Source of the DNA: Methylovirgula sp.
Lineage (GTDB): Bacteria > Pseudomonadota > Alphaproteobacteria > Rhizobiales > Beijerinckiaceae
Direction of reading: 5' to 3'
DNA: 6,167 nucleotides
NCBI GenBank assembly: GCA_025356505.1
Contig: JANXSV010000044.1
Coordinates: 1 to 6,167, forward strand
Under the pieces are notes generated by a model, which was not told the DNA's origin, searched no databases, and worked only from the letters and a program-made list of their open reading frames with translations. Both the position numbers and the translations under genes were made by a program. Shown here piece after piece: positions 1 to 5,405 of the stretch. The first letter of the stretch is position 1, and each line of letters opens with the position of its first letter.

Positions 1-311
1 GGTGTTCCCCTTTCAAGAGTGGTTTTTAGATCTGCCAGGGCCGAAAGCTGGCGCTGATCATATTTTCCAATCCAGCGCTCGGCGATGTCGTTGATTGGTA
101 TCGCATTGAGATAATGCAGCTTTTCGCGCCCCCGCCGGATACACACGACCAGGTTTGCTGACTCGAGAATAGCCAGATGTTTTGTCACTGCCTGCCGCGT
201 CATATCCGGATGTGCGCATAATTCGCTTAAGGTCAGGCCGCCCCGCGCCCGTAAACTGTCGAGCAGCGCACGGCGGGTAGGGTCAGCCAAAGCTTTGAAC
301 ACATCATCCAT
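1..311 (-). CDS. ArsR-family HTH transcriptional repressor (3'-truncated by window edge)
   Basis: The frame is open from an ATG at 311 to the left edge, giving 103 codons; the C-terminus lies outside the window. The protein opens MDDVFKALADPTRRALLDSL, the classic start of small ArsR/SmtB winged-helix repressors. A helix-turn-helix covers roughly residues 26-55 (LSELCAHPDMTRQAVTKHLA), followed by a wing with RRGREKLHYLN at 59-69 and then RWIGKYDQ at 79-86. The ELCVCD metal-binding motif of arsenic, cadmium or zinc sensors is absent; the isolated cysteines at 32 and 57 do not rebuild it, so a metal sensor is unlikely. This sequence type resembles the ArsR regulators usually followed by a SRPBCC/AHSA1-domain gene, which would lie just beyond the left edge (inference). 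The start is fixed by the family N-terminus. There is no Shine-Dalgarno upstream, and the promoter places transcription initiation on the ATG itself. It lies 99 bp downstream of hisS on the same strand but has its own promoter. The family call is firm; target and ligand are unknown. Confidence 0.93.
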   Translation of the reverse strand, partial: MDDVFKALADPTRRALLDSLRARGGLTLSELCAHPDMTRQAVTKHLAILESANLVVCIRRGREKLHYLNAIPINDIAERWIGKYDQRQLSALADLKTTLERGT

Positions 312-317
312 AGACGA

Positions 318-345
318 ATTATGCAACTAAATGGTTGCTTGTCAA
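318..345 (-). promoter_or_regulatory. Sigma-70-type promoter of the arsR gene, predicted leaderless
   Basis: Read on the minus strand, a perfect TTGACA -35 box (345-340) is followed by a 16-bp spacer and a CATAAT -10 box (323-318, five of six consensus bases). The last -10 base lies seven positions before the A of the arsR ATG at 311, so initiation is expected on the start codon. An overlapping alternative -10, TAATTC (321-316, 18-bp spacer), would shift the start only two bases. Both boxes are seen directly; the start site is inferred from standard spacing. Confidence 0.7.
323..338. promoter_or_regulatory. Inverted repeat, probable ArsR self-operator
   Basis: The plus strand reads GCAAC-TAAATG-GTTGC, a perfect 5-bp inverted repeat around a 6-bp centre. 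It fills the spacer between the -35 and -10 boxes of the arsR promoter and touches the -10, where a bound dimer would block RNA polymerase. Its length and symmetry suit an ArsR dimer. Assignment to this repressor is inferred from its position. Confidence 0.6.
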
Positions 346-410
346 GCGTGAAAAATCAGGCCCGGATTTCTTAAAGTACCAAAATGTGCACCGATTGAAC
401 TGGGAGGCTC

Positions 411-1892
411 TCAGTACCGCCCCAGAACCTTTTTCACGCCCGCCACCAAGTCCGCTTCCGGCACGGCGAATTGAGCCTTTTCCTTGAGAGCGAGATAGGC
501 TTCGCGCTCCATGGTTTTGGAGGCTGAAGCCAGTTCGGCCCCCGCGATCAGGTCCTTGATGATGATTTCGCCTTTTTCGCGCTCGTTAGTGCCTTGAATC
601 ACCGCAACCACCGAGCCGCGCTTGTCGGCATATTTGAGCTGGGCATTCATGCCCGAACTGCCGAGATAAAGCTCGGCCGCAATGCCAGCCTGACGCAGAG
701 TCGAAACATGGCTTTGATAGGCGGTCAACTGATCCTTATCCATCACCAGAACCACAACCGGGCCACGCTTTTTGCCGCCTTCAACACTTGCGCTTTTCAC
801 GGCCTTCAGCGCGGCGAGCAGGCGCGATACGCCGATTGAAAATCCTGTTGCCGGAACGCTCTCTTCGCGAAACCGCCCCACAAGCCCATCATAACGCCCC
901 CCGCCGCCCACCGAACCGAAGCGGATCGGCTTGCCGTCTTCGCCTTTGACTTCGAAGGTGAGCTCGGCTTCGAACACCGGGCCTGTGTAATATTCAAGGC
1001 CGCGCACGACCGACATATCAACCTTGATACGGTCCGAGCCATAGCCTGCCGCCTGACACAGGCCGCGGATTTGCAAAAGCTCATCAACGCCCGCACTTGC
1101 CAGATCATTACGGAATGACGGCAGCATTTTCATATCAGCAAGGTCAGCGTCATGGCTTGCGAGGTTCAGGAAGCTGAGCAGATTTCGGGCATGCTCATCG
1201 CTCAAGCCCGCGCCTTTGGTAAAATCCCCGCTTTCATCCTTGCGGCCAGCGCCCAGCAATTGCCGAACGCCGTCAGCTCCGAGCCGATCCAGCTTGTCTA
1301 TCGCCCGCAGCACGGTTAGCCGCCGTCCGGCATTTTCCGCCCCTCCGAGGCCGATGCTCTCCATCACGCCGTCCAGCACCTTGCGGTTGTTGACCTTGAT
1401 CACATAATCGCCGCGCTTGATGCCCAGCGCCTCCAATGTATCTGCGGCCATCATGCAGATTTCAGCGTCGGCAGCGGGGGAGCTGCTGCCCACCGTATCG
1501 GCATCAAACTGCATGAATTGGCGGAATCGCCCCGGGCCGGGCTTTTCATTGCGGAAAACATATCCAGCACGATAGGACCGATAGGGCTTGGGCAGCGCAT
1601 CGAAATTTTCGGCAACATATCGTGCCAGCGGCGCGGTCAGATCATAGCGCAAAGACAGCCACTGCTCGTCATCATCCTGAAACGAAAACACCCCCTCATT
1701 CGGGCGATCGAGATCGGGCAAAAACTTCCCCAAAGCGTCGGTGAACTCGATAAACGGCGTCTCCACGCCTTCAAAACCGTAGAGCTCATAGGTTTTGCGG
1801 ATGATATTCATCATCGAATTGGTCGCGGCCAGGTCTTGCGCAGCGCGATCGGCGAACCCGCGGGGCAGGCGGGCTTTGGTTTTTTCGGTCAT
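411..1892 (-). CDS. hisS: Histidyl-tRNA synthetase (class II), alphaproteobacterial long form
   Basis: Charges tRNA-His with histidine using ATP in the cytoplasm. The protein has 493 residues against about 420 in E. coli, in line with the longer alphaproteobacterial form. The start [16 protein letters not shown] carries the usual N-terminal LPRGF. Visible elements in order: motif 1 region 35-49, [12 protein letters not shown] at 81-92, motif 2 at 113-126 ([14 protein letters not shown]), an insertion domain at about 170-290, histidine A motif [10 protein letters not shown] at 295-304, glycine-rich [14 protein letters not shown] at 326-339, motif 3 GFSIGVSRL at 350-358, and the anticodon-binding domain from about 378, including YADKRG at 421-426 and IIIKDL at 443-448. 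All catalytic signatures are present, so the enzyme should be active and not a HisZ-like paralogue. The motif 2 loop differs from the E. coli type (see findings). The ATG overlaps the rsmD stop by four bases (ATGA), with only a weak AGG upstream, implying translational coupling. No hisZ or hisG follows it. Confidence 0.98.
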   Translation of the reverse strand: MTEKTKARLPRGFADRAAQDLAATNSMMNIIRKTYELYGFEGVETPFIEFTDALGKFLPDLDRPNEGVFSFQDDDEQWLSLRYDLTAPLARYVAENFDALPKPYRSYRAGYVFRNEKPGPGRFRQFMQFDADTVGSSSPAADAEICMMAADTLEALGIKRGDYVIKVNNRKVLDGVMESIGLGGAENAGRRLTVLRAIDKLDRLGADGVRQLLGAGRKDESGDFTKGAGLSDEHARNLLSFLNLASHDADLADMKMLPSFRNDLASAGVDELLQIRGLCQAAGYGSDRIKVDMSVVRGLEYYTGPVFEAELTFEVKGEDGKPIRFGSVGGGGRYDGLVGRFREESVPATGFSIGVSRLLAALKAVKSASVEGGKKRGPVVVLVMDKDQLTAYQSHVSTLRQAGIAAELYLGSSGMNAQLKYADKRGSVVAVIQGTNEREKGEIIIKDLIAGAELASASKTMEREAYLALKEKAQFAVPEADLVAGVKKVLGRY

Positions 1893-2452
1893 GATTTGCC
1901 TGTATATTTTAAGAACGTAACCTGCGCCACGCTATACGCGCGTTGCTCGAGCAATTCAAAGCTTTCGGGAATTTCAATCGCCGCCGCCGCGCTTTCTTCG
2001 AGCAGCAGCAGCGCGCCCTCAATCAGCCAGCCGCCATCGCGCAGCGCTATCAGCGCAAGTTCTCCGAGCCCCTTGCCATAGGGCGGGTCGAGAAACACGA
2101 GGTTATAGCGCTCGCCCGTTGGCGCGGCCCCTAATTTGGTGGCGTCGCGGCGCAGCAATCGCGTCACCCCGCCAAGGCCAAGCGTCGTCACATTTTCGCG
2201 GATAAGGCCGCGGGACTGCGCCGAATCATCCACAATAAGCGCAAAACGCGCGCCGCGAGACAGCGCCTCGCAGGCCAGCGCCCCAGTTCCGGCAAATAAA
2301 TCCATCACCTGTGCGCCCTCAACCGGATCGTCATAGGCGTGAGCAAGCACGTTAAACAACGTTTCGCGCAAGCGGTCCGAAGTGGGGCGCAAGCCTTCCT
2401 CCGCCGGAGTTTTTAACGTCCGTCCTTTGAGACGTCCGCCGACAATGCGCAT
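1889..2452 (-). CDS. rsmD: 16S rRNA (guanine(966)-N2)-methyltransferase RsmD
   Basis: SAM-dependent enzyme that methylates N2 of G966 in 16S rRNA on the small ribosomal subunit or its assembly intermediate. It has 187 residues, the usual family length. It starts with the family N-terminus [13 protein letters not shown], then [15 protein letters not shown] at 22-36, the SAM-binding motif [19 protein letters not shown] at 51-68, an acidic residue after strand 2 (D75), and the N6/N2-methylase motif IV LDPPYG at 121-126. All catalytic parts are intact. The start codon directly abuts the TAA stop of the upstream rluB-like gene with no spacer and no Shine-Dalgarno, so it is probably translated by termination-reinitiation. 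Its own stop overlaps the hisS start by four bases. The three genes are probably one operon. Confidence 0.97.
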   Translation of the reverse strand: MRIVGGRLKGRTLKTPAEEGLRPTSDRLRETLFNVLAHAYDDPVEGAQVMDLFAGTGALACEALSRGARFALIVDDSAQSRGLIRENVTTLGLGGVTRLLRRDATKLGAAPTGERYNLVFLDPPYGKGLGELALIALRDGGWLIEGALLLLEESAAAAIEIPESFELLEQRAYSVAQVTFLKYTGKS

Positions 2453-4138
2453 TTAGCGGCCGCGCGGCGGACGGGTTCCACCGGGTTTTCCTGAACTTGG
2501 TTTACCTGAAGCTGGCTTACCTGAAGCGGGTTTTGCCGGGCCGCGCGTTGGCCGGTTTGGCTTGTCCGCGCGCGGCTTATAGGCTGGTTTAGCGTCGCGC
2601 GCGCCATATGCAGGCTTGGCATCGCGTTCGCCTTTAAAAGCTGGCTTTGCGCCGCGCGTGTCTTCGCGCTCTTTGAAGCTGCGCGCCGAGAGTTGGCGCT
2701 TGTCAAAATCTCTCCCCGTACGCGGGCGCTCTTCATAACCTGCTTCGGATTTCGCGCGCGGTTTGAAACTACGCTCGCCGCTGGCGGGGCGCTCGGCTCC
2801 GCGCCGCTTTTGATCACCAAAGGCTGGCTTATCGCCATAGGCCTTGCGTTCACCGCGCGCAGGCCTTGAATTCGAAGGCCTGGCATCAGAATCGTTTCGG
2901 CCTGCAATATTTTGGCCTGCGTTTGGCGGGCGAGCCCCGGGCTCGGCCCGTGCGCGTGTAGTATCGCGTTCGCCGCGTGTCGCAAAATCAGGCCTGTCAC
3001 CATGGCCGGAACGCGGCGCATAGCGGGCTTTTTCGCCCCGGTCATCGGTGGATCGGCTTGAGCGTTGCGGGGCAGCGCGCACGACGCGTTCCACCTCAAC
3101 ATCGCGCCCGCGCCGGTCTTTTGTAGCGTCACGAGTCGTTTTCACGCGCGGGCCGACAGCCATTGCTTTGTCCCGCTGATCGCGCATGGTCTTGACATGT
3201 TTACGGCGCGGGGCTTCGTCCGGTTCGCGTGCCGTGCCGACAAAATCCTGCTCCGGCTTCATTTTTCCCATGCCGCCTTCAGGGCGTTTACGCGGCTCGC
3301 GTTCGACAATCTCGTTGAACACACAGCCAGCTTCCTGAATCAGCGCTTCACCGAGCTGATCTTCGATAATACGGGTTTTGATTTCCTCGACAGCGCCTTC
3401 TTCAAGGTCCTGAAGCTGGAACGGGCCGAATGACACGCGAATAAGCCGGTTCACCGACAGGCCGAGATATTCAAGCACCCGCTTGATTTCGCGGTTTTTA
3501 CCTTCGCGCAGACCCATGGTCAGCCACATATTGCTGCCCTGAACGCGGTCAATCACCGCTTCAATGCCAACATAATTGACACCTTCGATGGTGATACCGT
3601 CGCGCAGCTTGTCGAGCTCCGGCTGGGTGATTTCGCCATGCGCGCGCACGCGGTAGCGCCGCAGCCATCCGGTTTTCGGCAGTTCGAGAACGCGCGCCAG
3701 CCCACCGTCATTGGTGAGCAGCAGCAGCCCTTCGGTGTTAATATCGAGCCTGCCGATGGTGACAACGCGCGGCAACCACTCCGGCAGCACTTCAAAAATG
3801 GTCTGGCGGCCTTCGGGGTCGCGGTCCGTGGTCACGGTGCCGCGCGGCTTGTGAAACATGAACAGGCGCGTCGGCTCCGGCGCAGTCAGCGGCTGATTGT
3901 CGACCAGAATGGCGTCTTTTGGCGTTACATTCAGGGCAGGGGACGTCAAAATCACGCCATTAACGCGCACACGTCCGGCGTTGATCCAGGCCTCTGCATC
4001 GCGCCGCGAGCATAGTCCGGCCCGGGCCATCACCTTGGCGATGCGCGCGCCAGCAGGAGCGGCGGGAGCACGAGGCTTTTTCAAGGTAAGCGGCTTGCGC
4101 GCCGCAGGATCATAAGTGCTTTTATCAGTCATGTTCAT
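2453..4138 (-). CDS. rluB: RluB/RsuA-family rRNA pseudouridine synthase with long basic disordered tail
   Basis: Isomerises a uridine to pseudouridine in rRNA; RluB homologues act on 23S U2605 (E. coli numbering), and the exact target here is inferred. From ATG 4138 the protein has 561 residues. An S4 RNA-binding domain lies at about 32-75 (RIAKVMARAGLCSRRDAEAW at 32-51, then GRVRVNGVIL). The catalytic core contains GRLDINTEGLLLLT at 129-142 with catalytic Asp132, RYRVRAHGEIT at 161-171, GKNREIKRVLEYLG at 213-226 and RLIRVSFGPFQL at 231-242. From about residue 280 to the end is a roughly 280-residue Arg/Lys/Gly/Ala/Pro-rich low-complexity tail, about half the protein. A second ATG two codons later (4132) is an equally possible start. 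The frame stays open to 4399, but that extension runs antisense through tadA and precedes the family N-terminus, so I exclude it. First gene of the rluB-rsmD-hisS cluster, divergent from tadA. RsuA- or RluE/F-like specificity cannot be excluded. Confidence 0.93.
   Translation of the reverse strand: MNMTDKSTYDPAARKPLTLKKPRAPAAPAGARIAKVMARAGLCSRRDAEAWINAGRVRVNGVILTSPALNVTPKDAILVDNQPLTAPEPTRLFMFHKPRGTVTTDRDPEGRQTIFEVLPEWLPRVVTIGRLDINTEGLLLLTNDGGLARVLELPKTGWLRRYRVRAHGEITQPELDKLRDGITIEGVNYVGIEAVIDRVQGSNMWLTMGLREGKNREIKRVLEYLGLSVNRLIRVSFGPFQLQDLEEGAVEEIKTRIIEDQLGEALIQEAGCVFNEIVEREPRKRPEGGMGKMKPEQDFVGTAREPDEAPRRKHVKTMRDQRDKAMAVGPRVKTTRDATKDRRGRDVEVERVVRAAPQRSSRSTDDRGEKARYAPRSGHGDRPDFATRGERDTTRARAEPGARPPNAGQNIAGRNDSDARPSNSRPARGERKAYGDKPAFGDQKRRGAERPASGERSFKPRAKSEAGYEERPRTGRDFDKRQLSARSFKEREDTRGAKPAFKGERDAKPAYGARDAKPAYKPRADKPNRPTRGPAKPASGKPASGKPSSGKPGGTRPPRGR
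2489..2533 (-). repeat. 15-bp tandem repeat encoding KPxSG units at the end of RluB
   Basis: Three consecutive 15-bp units (2519-2533, 2504-2518, 2489-2503) encode KPASG-KPASG-KPSSG, with a degenerate fourth unit KPGGT at 2474-2488. The first two units differ at only two bases, both synonymous. This is an in-frame coding microsatellite in the disordered tail, so unit number could vary between strains without a frameshift. Confidence 0.8.
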
Positions 4139-4172
4139 CTGATAGACGCAAAGTCGTTGAAATTGAAGCACT

Positions 4173-4200
4173 TTGATAAAGTGGACACGTTTTTGAACAA
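4173..4200 (-). promoter_or_regulatory. Candidate promoter for the rluB-rsmD-hisS cluster
   Basis: On the minus strand TTGTTC (4200-4195) and TATCAA (4178-4173) are separated by 16 bp, predicting a start near 4166 and a leader of about 28 nt before ATG 4138. Each box matches only four of six consensus bases and no Shine-Dalgarno is seen, so this is a weak call. It is the best candidate found in the short divergent region and overlaps the tadA promoter elements. Confidence 0.3.
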
Positions 4201-4222
4201 TGCGGACAAGTTTTTGGATAAT
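4181..4222 (+). repeat. 21-bp tandem direct repeat upstream of tadA
   Basis: Copy 1 (4181-4201) and copy 2 (4202-4222) are adjacent with no spacer and match at 17 of 21 positions; both have the pattern GYGGACAMGTTTTTGRAYAAT. Each copy ends in a -10-like hexamer (AACAAT, then GATAAT). The unit is also exactly seven codons in the tadA frame, where it reads VDTFLNN-ADKFLDN. It may be a duplicated promoter element or part of an N-terminal extension. Confidence 0.8.
4193..4222 (+). promoter_or_regulatory. Predicted tadA promoter, leaderless geometry
   Basis: TTGAAC (4193-4198) and GATAAT (4217-4222) are separated by 18 bp; they match consensus at four and five of six positions. Standard spacing puts transcription initiation at 4229, the A of the tadA ATG. 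A weaker upstream pair, TTGATA (4173-4178) and AACAAT (4196-4201) with a 17-bp spacer, sits one repeat unit earlier. The boxes are seen directly; their use is inferred. Confidence 0.5.
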
Positions 4223-4228
4223 GCGCAG

Positions 4229-4690
4229 ATGACTTTGAAAAAATTTGATCAGTCTGCGGCCTTTGACAGAGCCTTTGCTGAAGCTAAAGCTGCTGCCGCG
4301 CGCGGCGAGGTTCCTGTTGGGGCCGCCATCATCAAAAACGGCGTTATTATTGCGGCGGCGGGAAACAGAACGCTGGAACTCAAAGACCCGACAGCGCATG
4401 CCGAAGTGCTCGCCATCCGCTTGGGCTGCGAAACACTAGGCTCCGAACGCCTCACCGGATGCGATCTCTTTGTAACGCTGGAGCCCTGCGCAATGTGCGC
4501 CGGAGCCATATCCTTTGCACGGCTTCGGCGGGTTTATTATGCGGCGGCGGACGAAAAGGGCGGCGCGATTGCCCACGGTCCGCGCTTTTTTACCCAGCCC
4601 ACCTGCCATCATGCGCCTGAGGTCATTTCCGGACTGCGGGAGGCGGAGGCAGCTTCACTGCTGCGAGATTTTTTCAAAGACCGGCGCTAG
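4229..4690 (+). CDS. tadA: tRNA(Arg) adenosine(34) deaminase TadA
   Basis: Zinc enzyme that deaminates A34 to inosine in the anticodon of tRNA-Arg(ACG), allowing decoding of CGU, CGC and CGA. From ATG 4229 the protein has 153 residues, typical of TadA. Key features are RGEVPVGAAII at 25-35, Asn46, the HAE motif at 57-59 (zinc-ligand His57, proton-shuttling Glu59) and PCAMC at 86-90 (zinc ligands Cys87 and Cys90). These are the complete active site of the cytidine deaminase-like fold, and the RGEVPVGA context favours TadA over guanine deaminase. The frame remains open upstream to a TTG at 4157, which would add 24 residues of heptad-like sequence. I prefer 4229 because it matches the family N-terminus, fits the leaderless promoter, and leaves room for divergent promoters; the TTG would lie only 18 bp from the rluB start. 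The stop is four bases from the end of convergent yqgE. Gene identity is firm; the start is moderately sure. Confidence 0.95.
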   Translation: MTLKKFDQSAAFDRAFAEAKAAAARGEVPVGAAIIKNGVIIAAAGNRTLELKDPTAHAEVLAIRLGCETLGSERLTGCDLFVTLEPCAMCAGAISFARLRRVYYAAADEKGGAIAHGPRFFTQPTCHHAPEVISGLREAEAASLLRDFFKDRR

Positions 4691-4694
4691 CTGC

Positions 4695-5276
4695 TCACGC
4701 GTGTCCGGCTTCCGAACTCAGCAAGCGTGGATCTATGCCCAGTTTGTTCAAAGCGGCGCTGTATTTGCCGATGTGGTTCTGATCGAAAATGAGATCGGCG
4801 TCGCTGTCGCAAGTAATCCAAGCGTTATCAATCAGTTCCTGTTCAAGTTGGCCCGCACCCCACCCGGCATAACCGAGCGCAAAGATTGCCTTACTCGGCC
4901 CCTCGCCCTTTGCCAAAGCCCGCAGCACATCGGTGGTTGCAGTCAAACTTAGCCCCGGATCAACCTTGAGGGTCGCGCCTTCGGTGAAATAGTCCTTCGA
5001 GTGCAAAACAAACCCGCGCCCCTGTTCAACCGGGCCGCCGCTTAATACTTCGATTTTACGGGGCGGCTGCGCATCCGGCTCGATATTGAGCTGCGACAGC
5101 AACTCAGAGAATTTCAAATCCTTGTGAGGTCGATTGATAACGATGCCCATTGCGCCTTCGTTGCTATGGGAGCAGATGAAGATCACCGTCTTTTTGAAGC
5201 GCGGGTCGTTCATGCCCGGCATCGCAATTAGCAGTTGCCCGTCAAGTTTGTCAGCAAGCTTTTTTGAATCGATCAT
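4695..5276 (-). CDS. yqgE: YqgE/AlgH family protein (UPF0301)
   Basis: A conserved cytoplasmic protein of 193 residues, the family's usual size, with no signal peptide or membrane segment. Family hallmarks are [12 protein letters not shown] at 11-22 with [13 protein letters not shown] following at 26-38, [10 protein letters not shown] at 41-50, SGGPV at 79-83, the very characteristic [15 protein letters not shown] at 134-148, and NAW at 151-153. The biochemical role is not established; the AlgH name comes from an alginate-regulation phenotype in Pseudomonas, and I assign no specific function. The ATG at 5276 gives the expected short lead into the LLIAMP strand. No Shine-Dalgarno precedes it; an AT-rich -10 region lies immediately upstream. 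It converges with tadA and diverges from a DsbD-alpha-like gene. The latter pairing seems familiar from rhizobial genomes (recollection, not checked). Confidence 0.95.
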   Translation of the reverse strand: MIDSKKLADKLDGQLLIAMPGMNDPRFKKTVIFICSHSNEGAMGIVINRPHKDLKFSELLSQLNIEPDAQPPRKIEVLSGGPVEQGRGFVLHSKDYFTEGATLKVDPGLSLTATTDVLRALAKGEGPSKAIFALGYAGWGAGQLEQELIDNAWITCDSDADLIFDQNHIGKYSAALNKLGIDPRLLSSEAGHA

Positions 5277-5281
5277 AACTT

Positions 5282-5311
5282 ATAATATATGCGGCGCGGG
5301 CTTTAAAACAA
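5282..5311 (-). promoter_or_regulatory. Predicted yqgE promoter, near-leaderless
   Basis: On the minus strand TTGTTT (5311-5306) is followed by overlapping -10 candidates: TATATT (5289-5284, 16-bp spacer) and TATTAT (5287-5282, 18-bp spacer). Predicted starts fall at about 5277-5275, the base before or within the ATG at 5276-5274. The block is strikingly AT-rich inside a GC-rich surrounding. On the plus strand the same block contains a perfect TATAAT (5281-5286), but no convincing -35 lies upstream of it. Confidence 0.5.
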
Positions 5312-5394
5312 CCGCGTCAATTCATCCGCACAAGATCGACAGGCATCTATAAATCTCACAAAGACGTTTCTCGCGCGTGATCGTGAAATTCGCT

Positions 5395-5401
5395 AAAGAG
5401 A
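5395..5401 (+). promoter_or_regulatory. Ribosome binding site of the DsbD-alpha-like gene
   Basis: AAAGAGA lies four bases before the ATG at 5406 and includes a partial Shine-Dalgarno core (AGAG). It supports this start and contrasts with the genes here that lack any such site. A TATAAA hexamer at 5348-5353 could be its -10 box, giving a leader of about 46 nt, but no good -35 accompanies it. Confidence 0.4.
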
Positions 5402-5405
5402 TCTG

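Noticed and set aside
351..369. Possible terminator after hisS (minus-strand AAATC-loop-GATTT followed by T residues)
   Set aside because: The position is right, but the stem is only five mostly A-T pairs; too weak to call.
1518..2081. 187-codon plus-strand open frame antisense to hisS and rsmD
   Set aside because: Both opposite-strand genes are clearly real and conserved; the end of this frame is serine/alanine-rich shadow sequence, and no promoter or ribosome site stands out.
2413..3132. 239-codon minus-strand open frame overlapping rluB and rsmD
   Set aside because: It is a shifted reading of the GC-rich, repetitive rluB tail, with no recognisable domain; the long frame follows from base composition.
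4139..4399. N-terminal extension of the rluB frame to an ATG at 4399 (87 extra residues)
   Set aside because: The extension lies antisense to tadA, including its conserved N-terminal half, has no family similarity that I can see, and the expected RluB N-terminus begins at 4138 or 4132.
4691..4694. Search for a bidirectional terminator between convergent tadA and yqgE
   Set aside because: Only four bases separate the stop codons, and no GC-rich hairpin with a T run is visible across the junction.
4515..4952. Plus-strand open frame spanning the tadA end and yqgE
   Set aside because: It overlaps two well-supported genes in the wrong frame or strand and shows no domain.
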